64,000 nucleotides of DNA from contig NC_072897.1 in assembly GCF_027943255.1 (NCBI RefSeq), forward strand, positions 22,754,044-22,818,043, given 5' to 3'. A program made the translations under genes and the position numbers. The notes beneath the pieces are model-generated. The model was given only the letters and a program-made list of their open reading frames with translations, was not told the origin of the DNA and ran no database searches. This document shows positions 10,197 through 20,437 of the stretch, in pieces. Numbering within the stretch: the stretch's first letter is position 1; each line of letters begins with the position of its first letter. Source of the DNA: Anastrepha obliqua (lineage: Eukaryota > Arthropoda > Insecta > Diptera > Tephritidae).

Positions 10197-12839
10197 TTAT
10201 TTACAGCAAGACTGTGTCCAGTCAGTGCGGTTTAAGAACCTTATTAGGTTGTTGACGTCTAAGCAAGACAGTTGCTCGAAACTCTCGAACAGCGGTTTGC
10301 CCAGGGTTAACCTTCTGTCCTTCCATAGGGCAGGGCATTCACAGAGGAAATGGAGGATTGTTTCCTTTTTCTCGGGTTCCTTACAACCATGACAGTATGT
10401 GTTGTGAGGGATGCCCATATTGTCGGCTTGTTCTCCAATAGACCAGAAACCAGTTATGACTGCCGTTAGTCTACAGGCGTCCCGTCGTTTCATGTTTTAT
10501 TGTTATTTAAGGAAGTTTAGGGAAATTGCATGCATACTGCAAGAACGCTATTCATGGCAGATCCTCCTCTTGCGAGGTCATCTACTTTTTCGTTACCATC
10601 TATGTTCCGGTGTCCCGGGACCCAAATTAAGGTTACTTTATGGTTTTCACTCAAGTTGGGGATGCTATTTCCACTTTGCTCCACCACTTTAGAGGTTGCT
10701 ATAGTCGCGACCAGTGCCAGGATTTCAGCTTGGGTATCTGAAAGAATAGCGATATTGCCCTTAAAAGAGAAATACAAGCTTTCCCAATTGCCAGTACTTC
10801 CGCCTGGAAGACACTGCTGGTATTGGGGAGACGCACAGATTTTTCAATTCCAAGTCTATGAGAATATATACCAGCTCCAACACCACAATCCATTTAACTG
10901 CCATCTGTATAGACTGTAGTATCGAAGTTGTTTAGAGAGAATCCCTTATTCCATTCTTCCTTAGATAGAAAGATTGTGGCAAAATTCCTATTGAAAGTTA
11001 CCATCGGGACGATGTAGTCAGTCCTCCCCGTGATTAACTGAGTTTGTCGCAATAATAGACTAGCGTGACCATACGTTTTTTATTTCCAGCCACCCGCTTC
11101 ATTTAATCTAAATGCACTCATGGCTGCCGTCTTCTTTATATGGCCTATTGGAATAATGTATGCCAGTGCACTGAAAGCCTCTCTAGGATATGATCTGATT
11201 GCACCGATCGTTATTGCACAATTTTGAATCGTACTCTCTCCCTAGAGCTTTCCACCAAACTACCGAACCATACTGTAAAATTGGTCCTATAACCGGCTTA
11301 CACAGCCATAATGTGGGCTTAGGTTGCAGACCCCATCTTCTGCCAAGCATACGTTTGTAGGCATATAAAGACTTGTTTCCTACCTTGACTAGTTTCCAGA
11401 TATCTGGAATATGGCCTAAGTTTAAGCCCGCTTTCAAAATTTCCTCTAGCCATGGTAGGATACAGTCCAAGGTTTCCTGTAACATCTTTGGAATGATCCC
11501 ATCCGGCCCTGGAGATTTAAGGAGTGAGAAAGATTTGATTGCCCATGCAACCATCTCCTTGGTAATTATTTCATTTGCAAGACGCTGTGGATTACATTGG
11601 CTCCGCCTAATATTTCCCCTCCCATTTTCGTGAGCACTGCATCCCGGAAAATGCGTGTTTAGCAGAAGTTCTAGCAATTTTTCTGCCGTAGCAGTCCGAG
11701 TCCCATCAGGTGTCTTAACCCAAGAAGCCATTGAATGGTCTTTGGAAAGAACACGGCTGAGCCTTGCAGAATGCCTGGTCGATTCGATTGACGAACAAAA
11801 TTCCCTCCAGCTCTCTTGTTTGGCGGCCCGGATTGCCTTCTTGTACTGTCTCCGACTTTCTATGTACAATTCCCAATTTGCCGTCGAGTAGCTGAGGTTA
11901 AACGTTGATCCAGATTTTCCCCTTAGTTTTAAGAGCTCACTGCTCCACCACGGAGAGTGAGTTTTTTTACTGAATTTTATGGGGCAGGACGTTTTGTAGG
12001 CCTTACGAAATGCATTTTGCAGTGTTATGACCCTACTCTCAAGGTTTTCCGTGAGAGTGATTTGAGAGATAGGAATCTCTACTTTACTCTTGTTTCATTT
12101 TTAAACCTCTACCAGTTGGTTCTTAAAGAATTTCGATACGGTAAGGGAAGATCTACCTTAAGATCCAAATCGTAGAGGATCCAACTATAATCCGAAAAGG
12201 ACCTTTTATTGGATGCCCTCCAATTATCTACCCTTACTGAGAAAGTAACATCAGACAGTAAAGTAACATCAATCACTTCCTCCCATCCTGTGAAGTTCTC
12301 CGTACTAGGTAGGGTGAAAGTGGAGTGTTACCCCTGTTACATACCGATAAGTAAGTGTTGATAATAAAATTATATAAAGACTCACCTCGGTCGTTTGTCT
12401 CAGAGGTTCCCCACAACGCATGCCTCGCGTTGGCGTCTCATCCGAGTAGCAGGATTTGGTTTCCGGTTCCTTCAAGCACAAGCTTACAAGCCTCCCCGGG
12501 CGGTGTTGGCCGATCATGTGCCATATAGATGGAGGCAAGTGCAATGCTGACGCCGTCAACGGCTTCCACCTCAACGGCCGTCACATCCTTTGAACTATAT
12601 GATGGGATTAAAAATATGTTTAAGGGTTTTTTTGCTACAATACATGATCTAGGATTACCTTGAGTACGCTTATAGTACAGATTGTAGTTTTTTCGCGGAA
12701 ACCCCTTCACCTCGTTGCTTCGCACCCAGGGTTCCGGGATTAAGGCTATGTCAACGTTCTCCTCCCCTAGGAGAACGGTTAGGTTGTCCGTAGCAGTCTG
12801 TGAATGCTGCACGTTAATTTTGACAACCTTTAAAACCAT
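10197..12839 (-). pseudogene. LINE B ORF2: endonuclease, truncated RT, RNase H
   Basis: Endonuclease starts at ATG 12839 (KINVQHSQTATDNL, LIPEPWV, YMAHD, DANARHALWG), but the SDH motif reads FSDYSWIL near 12190, so the catalytic His is lost. RT (11869-11183) has LKSPGPDGIIPKML and then jumps from IPDIWKLVKV straight to the thumb (GRRWGLQPK), so motif A and YADD are gone. RNase H follows in pieces: GVGAGIYSHRLGIE, FQAEVLAI, ILSDTQAEILAL and WVPGHRNIDGNEKVDDLAR. The last part (10493-10197) holds YCHGCKEPEKKETILHFLCE, a C-terminal Cys/His finger typical of this group. Confidence 0.82.
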
Positions 12840-12842
12840 TTT

Positions 12843-13984
12843 TTATTGGTTTGTTTTCCCAGGTTTGGCGTCATTTAACTGCATGCCAGTCAACAGTTCG
12901 CTGGTGCCGTCGACCTCACCCTGCTCCTCCTCCGGATTTGCAGAACGGAATATCTTCAGCTGGGCCTTCCATATGCCAAAGCAAAGTTCATTTTCCACTT
13001 TTTGAAGTGGTTCAAGACTCTCTTCTGTGATTTGAAGAAGGAACGACACGCTGTGTTTCTGCATAACCGCCGCTTTGATGATCGACCAATCGGTCATCGG
13101 CACTAAGCGGTTGTGAGCTTGGAGATAGGAAATTAATTGATTGGCTTCATACTTCATGTTTGGTATCCAGAAGCGAGCCCTCGGATTCGTGGCATCTCGC
13201 TGGCTGGAATGAGCTTGAGCCTCAAGCACTCCCAGCTGTTCTGAATTTCGCCAATTGTGTTTGTCAGAAAATACAATGAGTACTGGTCATCACATTTGAT
13301 TACCCGGCAACCGCGAATCACTTGAATGCCATTTGAAGATGGTCCCGTGCCACCTCACTTTATTGTTTGGTACGTTTGGGGACAACCGCACCCTGATCTG
13401 AGATCTCGTGCTTCTTTGTGGCCCTCTTGTTTTCGTCTTGCGAACGGTTACGTTTTTTGGCTTCTGTCTTTCGGGCGTTTTGGAATGACAGGTATTCATC
13501 CACCACCTTTTGACACCTTGCCTTGTCAGCCTCATCTTTGGGATGAGCTTTACCTTCGGTCTCGTTCTTACGAATCCTGCCTGGGATAGCGAGAGACCTC
13601 TGGTAGAGCTTATACCTTGGTGGGTCTTTTGCGCTTTTGCCCCATGGCTTTAGCGGATGTTGTCGGTTCATTTATAGTTGTTGACGTGCTGTGGCCCACC
13701 GCTTTACCCTCATCTGTTTCCTGGCTAGAGGCCAGGAGCTCATCCTCCGAGGAAGGTCCGATCCCCAGTTTGTCATGGGTGACCGATTGTCTGTCCTGTG
13801 CTGTGAATGCGTTTGTCTGTCTTCCCGTCACTCTGTCCGTCTGTTTTTCGCCACTATCCGATTTTTGTGTTTTGCTTGCTTTCATAATTCTGGTTCGTAG
13901 GGTCACCTGCCTCGCGGAGGGTACTGCGCATGTCGCCATGCGCGGTGACCAAAGAGGAATTAGGGGAAATAACCGGTCGACCAT
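12843..13984 (-). pseudogene. LINE B ORF1, broken (DUF4780-type C-terminus)
   Basis: Three overlapping frame pieces (13984-13610, 13671-13360 and 13229-12843) make a basic, Ser/Thr/Lys-rich N-terminus followed by a segment with RARFWIPNMKYEANQLISYL and MTDWSIIKAAVM. That last segment matches the pattern also seen in LINEs I and J (RSRAWIPD, TSDWKVAKIG), which I recognise as the DUF4780 region of fly R1/LOA-like ORF1 proteins. The stop at 12843 lies 3 bases before the ORF2 ATG. At least two frameshifts separate the pieces. Confidence 0.72.
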
Positions 13985-14242
13985 GGGAGCGCCCGGAGGG
14001 GGGGGGGCTCCGTTCGAAGACAGCCTTATTTAGTCCCTCGGCTGTCAACCCATCCAATAATCACGGGTCGCATCACATCTTCGGTTGAGGGAGTTTTTTC
14101 TAACGAAGTTTACATCTTCGGCCTGTGTGGTTCGCGGGAGACCTACTCTCCTACCTTCCATATCTGGGAGGTGTTCCCCTGTCCACCACCTGGGGACACG
14201 CCCTCTAGGGATAACAGACTCCGCCAAGGGATATGTACTTAT

Positions 14243-15236
14243 ACTAGAAAAGCTCTATTGCTGTTATGAAAAATTTTGATTTCTCAAGGGAAATTTTCAT
14301 GCTAGGTTGTTTTAATATTTCAATTATTGTCCAAATCCTTCATGTCTTGTATAAAAATTTTTGAAGCAATTATTATATCATCCATATAAGCATGATATAT
14401 TTTCCCAAAAGGATCACGCAAGATATCATCCATTGCTCTTTGAAAAATTCTGGACGTATTTTTTAAACCAAAAGACATGCGTAAAAATTCATACTCTCCA
14501 TTATTAATGGGAAAAGCTGTTTTTTCTATGACATTTTCTTACATTAAAATTTGGTGAAAGCCTGACTCCAAGTCGATACTCAAGAAATATTTTGCTTTAC
14601 CTAAATTTGATAAAATTATGTTGGAAACCGTGGTAGGGTAACGGTTGGAAACGGTGTGTTCATTTAATTTTTGGTAATCTATTACCAATATAAATTTTGG
14701 CGAACCATCGTCGTTTTTATTGTACTTTTTTCGGAATCCAAATTGGTGAGTTATACCGACATTTACTAGGTCTTATGATTTCTTCGTGTAACATTCTGTT
14801 TATTTCTTTTTTCGTGAACGTAACAACAGAATGAGCTATATGCTATTGTCTGATCCATACAGGCTGCTCATTTTGTGATTCTATTTCTGCTCTTACATCT
14901 GTCCTAAATGAAAAACTTGTATCAATATTTGCATGTATTTAAACGATGCTATGTTTTAGGCGTCTTTTTAACTTTAAAGGTTTTTCAATTTCATTTTTAT
15001 CTCTTAAAGGTTCAGATTTCTCGATCGAGCTCTGATTTCCTATTTTTTCGCTAACATTATCTTTCAATCTTTCAATAATTGTCATTAATATTGCCAGAAT
15101 ACCGTTGGCTGACGTTTTGAGATCCTCTTGTACCAAATATTTATTTAAAATAAATGTTATTTCAAAAAAATAAATTTGTATATGTTTTCAAATTCAAGCA
15201 AGTCCTTAACTATCTCCGTGCATGAAACACCAAAAA
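14243..15236 (-). pseudogene. P protease end and reverse transcriptase
   Basis: Minus-strand reading: a degraded stretch before the RT (VQEDLKTSANGILA near 15130), then KFILVIDYQKLNEHTV near 14690, YFLSIDLESGFHQI (palm motif A) near 14570, FPINNGEYEFLRMSFGLKNT near 14500 and YMDDIIIAS (motif C, Asp pair kept) near 14380. It ends EKSKFFITAIELF where LINE B is inserted and resumes beyond 10092. Several stops and frame changes occur, for example after HQILM. Confidence 0.78.
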
Positions 15237-15490
15237 TTATAGAAAGTCTTTTCTAATAGCGATCGGCCCTCGGCAGGCAATGGCAAACCTTCGAGTGTAT
15301 TTCTTCCAATGAAAAGGCTCTTCATAAAAACTATCTGCGGTTCGGAATCGGCTTAAAACTTTAGGCCCCTTTTTTAGGTTTTGGTTTTCACATTTTTCTT
15401 TTATGTTGCCGGCGAGCGCCTTACAACTCCTCGGTTCCAAGTAGTAGTATATTATAACAAAATGTACCTTTATAATTTTCATTCTTTTGT
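15237..15490. repeat. Fragment of an interspersed repeat
   Basis: This stretch interrupts the flank of P. It contains CGGCAGGCAATGGCAAACC and a following AAAGGCTCTTCATAAAAA-type segment that I associate, from memory only, with a very abundant dipteran interspersed repeat. No second copy is present here to test it, and the open frame across it looks fortuitous. Confidence 0.3.
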
Positions 15491-15532
15491 AAATGGCAAC
15501 TTCTCATTGCTTTCATAGACTCCTTGCTTAAT

Positions 15533-16668
15533 ACGAGGTGTGTTCGAAAAATTGGGTGAATTTTCAAATCTCACGGGCTACGTACACTCAACTTTCTATT
15601 ACAATTTTTTATGTTGGTACACTCGTCTCGGAGATATGTTGACCGTTTTAGCAATATGGCATGTTTAGTTTGTTTGTGAGAGGAATAAATAAGAAAAGTG
15701 TTTTGCGTGTTCGGCGAGTTTCTGCTATCGAAAAAAATGGATCAAAGAAGTTGCATCAAATTTTATGTAAAAAATGGAGTTAAGTGATCAGAAACACTTG
15801 AAATGTTGACAGTGGCATACGGCGAGAGTACTCTGAGTCAAAACAATGCTTACAAGTGGTACAAGCTTTTCACAGAAAGTCGAGAAGATGTGAATGACGA
15901 CGTTCGCTCTGGACGCCCCAGCACAGCAACAACCGATGAAAATGTTGAGAGAGTGAACAAAATATTTATGGAGAATCGTCGAATCACAATTAGAGAAGTT
16001 GCTGAGGATGTCGGCATATCGGTTGGTTTATGCCAAGCAATCTTATCGGAAATTTCGGGCATGAAGCGTGGTGATATGGTGATGACATCGAAACCAAAGT
16101 CCAGTCGTCTCAACAGAAGAGTCCAGGAGCACGAAGACAAAAAAAAAAGAACGCCAAATTTGATGAAATGTCAAGGTTTTGCCCATTGTTTTTTTCGATC
16201 CCCATGGCGTAGTGCGAGTGAAAGTAAGAACTCAAAATCGTACGATAAATAAGGAGTATTACCTTGAAGTTTAGTCCCGTTTGCGTGCAGTAATACGAAA
16301 AAACGCCCGAAGTTGTGGAAAAAAGTTCATGGCTTTTACATCATGATAATGCACCTCCTCATTTATCTTTGTTTGTGAGAGATTATTTGGTCAAAATCAA
16401 CACCGTTATCATGCCTCAGCCACCGTGTTCACCAGATTGGCCCCTTGCGAATTTTTCGTGTTCCCAAGATTGAAGAGGTCCATGAAAGGACGGGTTTTGC
16501 GACGATTGAGGAGATAAAGACCGAATCGCTGAGATAGCTCAAGGACCTACTCAAAATGTGTTATATCTGAGGGTGAGTACTTTGAAGGAGATAAAATAGA
16601 AATTGATGAATAAATAAATATTTTTTGAAAAAATTTAATTTCACCCTATTTTTGAACACATTTTGTTG
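15533..16668 (+). mobile_element. mariner M1, near full length, decayed
   Basis: The two ends match in inverted orientation: GTGTGTTCGAAAAATTGGGT at the left and, reverse-complemented, AATGTGTTCAAAAATAGGGT at the right. The length (about 1.1 kb) is slightly short for a mariner. A leader of about 200 bases precedes the transposase. The same 5' end recurs as isolated minus-strand fragments at 2755-2908 and 56425-56607. Confidence 0.85.
15737..16545 (+). pseudogene. M1 mariner transposase, broken
   Basis: ATG 15737 gives MDQRSCIKFYVKNGVK, then a TGA at 15785-15787, then LSQNNAYKWYKLFTESRED, SGRPSTATTDENVERV and RITIREVAEDVGISVG: the paired helix-turn-helix DNA-binding half of a mariner transposase. 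After MKRGD the protein skips ahead (deletion) and changes frame repeatedly. Recognisable later pieces are KEYYLEV near 16255, HHDNAPPHLSLFV near 16340 (second catalytic Asp) and MPQPPCSPD near 16410. The first catalytic Asp region is missing. Confidence 0.82.
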
Positions 16669-17182
16669 CCCTCTGGCATTATAATTTTTGATGAAGATCC
16701 TTGGATCAATATTCATTGGCTATGGCATAGGTAAGTATATTGTTTCTGGAAGTGAACCGCCCTTGGATTTTTGGACTATAGCTCCTGAACCTTGGCATAT
16801 TTAACTGGTTAGTAATATCCGCATTGTTCTCATGCGTCAATATTTTTTTATTCGTTAGTAAAGTAAATTTTGTATTGACCAGTTTGTAAAATTCGACATT
16901 GCGCCTTGTCGAAGCACATATGGTTCTTGTTTTATTATATGAATTGGACGTTCGTCCGAATATGCGAAGTCGAGCCTTGCAATTATCGCACCACGAGTTA
17001 ATACCGTTCCATGATTTGTTAGCGTCTTGTAATATTGTTAAAGCGGTAAAAATGTCCTACCTCGTTTTATATATAAATATAAACTCATTGCGTTATGAGC
17101 CGCTCCTTCCAACTAAAATTTGTGTTTGGCCCCGGTTGGGCACCAAAAATATTTTCCATTATAAGGAAAATGTTTTTAAAAA
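16669..17182. other. Unassigned, possibly the 5' part of element P
   Basis: I see no recognisable gene in this stretch. A minus-strand frame (IFTALTILQDANKSWN onward) reads for some way, could be a decayed gag, and ends close to a primer-binding-site-like sequence. The identification is weak. Confidence 0.3.
17128..17145 (-). other. Primer-binding-site-like sequence
   Basis: On the minus strand this reads TGGTGCCCAACCGGGGCC, close in form to the binding site of element Q (TGGCGCCCAACGTGGGGC, 49573-49590). It is preceded by an A/T-rich stretch that could be an LTR end. It lies on the right strand and side to belong to element P. Confidence 0.4.
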
Positions 17183-17930
17183 ATGGTTAGATTATTCGAG
17201 GTTAACCGCATCTGTAAGAACAAAGACGGCGATCTGCTGACTGAGATAGAGAAAGGAGAATCGACACACACCATCTCTTCGTCGATTTCAAAGCTGCATT
17301 CAACAGTACGGAAAGGAGTTACTACTTGTATGCTGCGATATCTGTATTCGGCATCCCCCCAAAACTAATGCGGCTATGCAAGATGACGTTGCTCAATACC
17401 ATCCGCACCATCAGAATTGAGAAGGACATTTCCGAGCCGTTTGATACTAAACGAGGGACAGAGTGACTCGCTGCTGTGTGAGTTCCTTAACCTGATGTTG
17501 GAGAGGATCGTACGAGCCGCAGGCACAATATTTTATAAGAAAGTACAATTGTTAGCGTATGCCGATGATATTGACAGCATCAGCATTAAGAACCGCGCTG
17601 TTACGGGAGATGGAACAATGTACTATCCGAATAAAGATCCAGTGGCTACGTCTCTGGGTCATTTCGTCCGAATGGATACAAACGCTCTGGCTCTGAAAGT
17701 ATTCGATGCGGTACCACCTGGTGGTAGCAGAGGAAGAGGAAGGACTCCTTTGTGTTGGAAAGATCAGTTGGAGAAGAACTTGGCTTCACATGGTCTGTCC
17801 AACTGGCGCCGGTTAGCACGAGAAAGAACCGACTGGCGCGCTTTGCTAAAGTCGGCCAAAATCGCGCAAGCGGTTATCGTGCCAAAACAAACTTTATTTT
17901 CCGAAAATTTTGCTTATTTATAAACCTGCA
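17183..17930 (+). pseudogene. RTE-type LINE C fragment (RT and C-terminus)
   Basis: This is a plus-strand fragment of the same family as LINE G. Shared blocks are CKNKDGDLLTEI, FDTKRG and a junction that skips most of the RT core, VQLLAYADDIDSISI (motif C YADD kept) and RMDTNALALKVFDAVPPGG then CWKDQLEKNLASHGL. It is internally deleted and shifts frame near 17300 and 17465. The 3' end of the fragment is near 17930 (after NWRRLARERTDWRALL). Confidence 0.72.
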
Positions 17931-17974
17931 AATTATTTACAATATTTAAAGCTATTTCATCATGACACTTGCAA

Positions 17975-18155
17975 TGCCACATCAGCTTCAGCTTGCTAAC
18001 AAATTCTTTAAATGCAAATCCATTCTTTGTGCGATCTTGTACTCGATCTTTGGCTCTTGGGCGATGCTACGACTACTAACATGCCGGTCAACTTCAATTA
18101 TTTCTGTGGCTCTATCGACATTTTCTTTAAGTCAAAAATGTCTTAACGGAATCGA
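17975..18155 (-). pseudogene. Mariner transposase scrap (N-terminal helix-turn-helix)
   Basis: Read on the minus strand: KENVDRATEIIEVDRHVSSR, then SIAQEPKIE. The pattern DRHVSxRSIAxExKI is that of the second helix-turn-helix of irritans-like mariner transposases. The reading decays after that. It is too short to place further. Confidence 0.5.
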
Positions 18156-18209
18156 CGAAACCAAAATTGCACGTAACTAGCTGCAAATGTACCGAATTTT
18201 CTCTTTGTT

Positions 18210-19010
18210 GATTCCATTGTTAAATAGGTAGGCAAGTATAGTCCTTGTCAGTGGACACACCTAGGCCTGCTGTAGGCCCATTGTGATACCTCCAGGGCTG
18301 TCCTCTCTCCTCACTCAACATGGTCCTCGTTGAACCAACCTGTGACTTTAATATATCTAACAAGGCTTGAGATTTTTATATTGGCTACTTCTGCCAAGTT
18401 ATTCAGGGAACTTTTTTCTAAAATATTGAACCTTCTTCTATCTCTTCTTCTTCAATGTCGTTACAGTTTCTGCAATAATCGTTATAGGGTGCTCCCAATC
18501 TACTGGCAGGCCTGCCAATTAGACAATGCCCTGTTAGGACCCCAAGAAGATTACTCATGTTCTTCCTGTTTAGTTTCAACGGTCAATTTATGCGGCCCAT
18601 GTTCCATTCTGGCCACGTCATTCTACTTGTTGCACAGATCAGGGACTGAGTCCATAGTCTATTGGCAGCTCTGATATTGTGTTTGTCTATAAGCATCTTA
18701 CAAGTTGATAAAGGTATAGGTAAGTTCACTTTGTCTGGTTGGATCGGTAATGTGGTACCCAATCTCGGTAGTTCATCTGATTTGCAGTTACCTACTATGC
18801 CTATGTGATCCGGCACCTAGAGCAGGTATATTACAAAGTACTGTGATAGTTCTGTCAAAACTTCGGTACATTCTTTTACTGTCTTCGAGTTAATATTAGG
18901 CGATTGTAAAGCTTTCAGGGCCGATTGGATATCTGAATATATATTTATCTTTATTATTCTATTTATTCTTGGGGTGAAAACACCTTTATTTATGCCGCGT
19001 TGATAAGCTT
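18210..19010 (-). mobile_element. R1/LOA-type LINE D, 3' end
   Basis: Minus-strand reading: INIYSDIQSALKALQ, VPDHIGIVGNCKSDELPRLG (RNase H end) and a C-terminal YCRNCNDIEEEE finger start, followed by a 3' UTR. The 3' UTR resembles that of LINE J (both include CACAATGGGC and GTGTGTCC elements), so D belongs to a related family. Its 5' side stops where LINE E starts. It lies on the same strand as LINE F and could be the missing 3' end of F. Confidence 0.7.
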
Positions 19011-19375
19011 TAAGTTGGAATTTAACCGCATGTTATGGAGATTAACTTACCACGAACTAAGAGGGCAGCTCTATATTGGGATTGGGTATCCACCCATCCG
19101 CGGAACGGCGGAATTAGTGGCCACCCAAGTACTATGTTGAGAGTACTGTACCGACAACCTGGCAGGAGGTATAAAATGCATTTCTTACAATGTGGAGGCT
19201 GGCCAAGGATCTTTCTGCACGAGGTAACCCACTCTCGGGAAATCCTCCCGTCAAGTAATCGACGGCTTGGGTATCGGATGAGCAGGCCCGAGCCCCACAC
19301 CCCTTTATGTCCGGAACTGACACCCAGGGTTCTGGAAGAAGCGCAATACTAGTGATCAAACATGGCACATTGGCT

Positions 19376-20421
19376 ATGCCAATGGAGAGCCGAGTGAGTG
19401 TGAGCAATACACCGTCGTCGATACAATCCGAAGCAACTGCACAAATTTTGGAGGATGTGGAGATGGTGGACAATCTCTGAGTAGACTCAGATGAATCTAT
19501 TGTATAGTAAGTCTTTAACAACGGTCAAACCTGGTGCGAATCAGGTAAGCACCGGTAAAAATACTGAAGATATTGGCGATGCAGGTACTAGTCTATCCGC
19601 AAGGCAGATCAAACGAAGAAGCCAGAAGGCGAATAAAGCCTAAGCATTAGCTAAGGTAAGTACCCAAGCTCCGTCAACTTCGACACCTGTAAGCGTGGCA
19701 GAACAGAGAATTCCTCTGTAACTTTGCACTCTTCCGGAAACGAAACGGGGTCAGTGCATACGACCGGGAAGAGAAGAATGGCAAAGAAGAGGAGAGTCGA
19801 GAGACGGAAGTCGGAAATGCTTGCATTCTTGACCAAATCCAAGGCTGACAGGGCAAAGGCTAGGGGACATCAAATGTCGAATGACACTCATCCGTCAACG
19901 TCTGGCAAAGGCAATGACGATAGAGATACATAGCGACAAACAAGATGGTCTACTGTCCAAAGGGCAACAAGACTATCTTGACAGTTATCATTGGAAAGCT
20001 ATCAGTTGGCCAAAGATGAGCCGACTTTCGAGCGTAAAAGCGTGGTGGACGGCATCGTAAAGGTGCACTGTTCCAATGCTTTTTCCCGAGAATGGCTAGA
20101 AAAAGAGATAACAAAAATTCCAGCCTGCGAAAACAACAAGTTCATTCTTGTTGAGAGTAGAGATTAGAGGTCCTTCCCTTAGTTCAGCAGAACTCCTCAC
20201 ACGCATCCGTGTTCAGAACAAAGATCATGACACGACTCTCTGGAGAGTATACACGTGCACCAGGCAGAAATCCGCTACCACCTCGGAGGCGGTTCCCCAC
20301 CTGGTACTGGGTATACAACTTGGGTCTCTGAAGGTGCTGAAGTCGAAGTACGGATGCTGTCCTCACATTCATCTGGGGCGATTCCATTACCTTGTCCAGG
20401 ATAAGGTGGAGGACACAGCGT
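19376..20421 (+). pseudogene. LINE E ORF1, broken (DUF4780-type)
   Basis: A likely start is ATG 19376 (MPMESRVSVSNTPSS), followed by a stop after VDNL and several frame changes. Later pieces include a basic TTGKRRMAKKRRVERRKSEM segment near 19750 and RGPSLSSAELLTRIRVQNKD then LVLGIQLGSLKVLKSKYG near 20165-20370, which is the DUF4780 C-terminal pattern. The protein would bind the element RNA. Confidence 0.65.
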
Positions 20422-20437
20422 AAGTATACTCAGTATC

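Larger units (their letters stand above)
10104..14230 (-). mobile_element. R1/LOA-type LINE B, internally deleted
   Basis: A 4.13-kb minus-strand non-LTR element ending in an (AACC)3 tail, flanked by the 12-bp duplication. It carries ORF1, then ORF2 with endonuclease, RT, RNase H and a C-terminal Cys/His segment, the plan of the R1/LOA/I group rather than jockey. The RT catalytic centre has been deleted and the frames are much interrupted. It is inserted in the RT gene of element P. Confidence 0.85.
2895..17182 (-). mobile_element. gypsy-type LTR element P, shattered by nested insertions
   Basis: P is reconstructed from four minus-strand blocks in pol order: protease end plus RT (15236-14243), late pol up to the RNase H/integrase linker (10091-9484), integrase zinc region (8227-7958) and integrase core (3165-2895). 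Between them sit LINE B, element T and LINE A, and the P reading continues across each junction when the insert and one target copy are removed. A primer-binding-site-like sequence at 17128-17145 may mark its 5' end, with the mariner M1 copy and another repeat lying between it and the pol blocks. No LTR is certain. All blocks carry stops, so P is an old dead copy. Its pol resembles 17.6/297-type elements more than element S. Confidence 0.8.

Noticed and set aside
16899..17240. 113-codon plus-strand frame
   Set aside because: It overlaps the possible 5' part of P on the other strand and the start of LINE C; no motif recognised.
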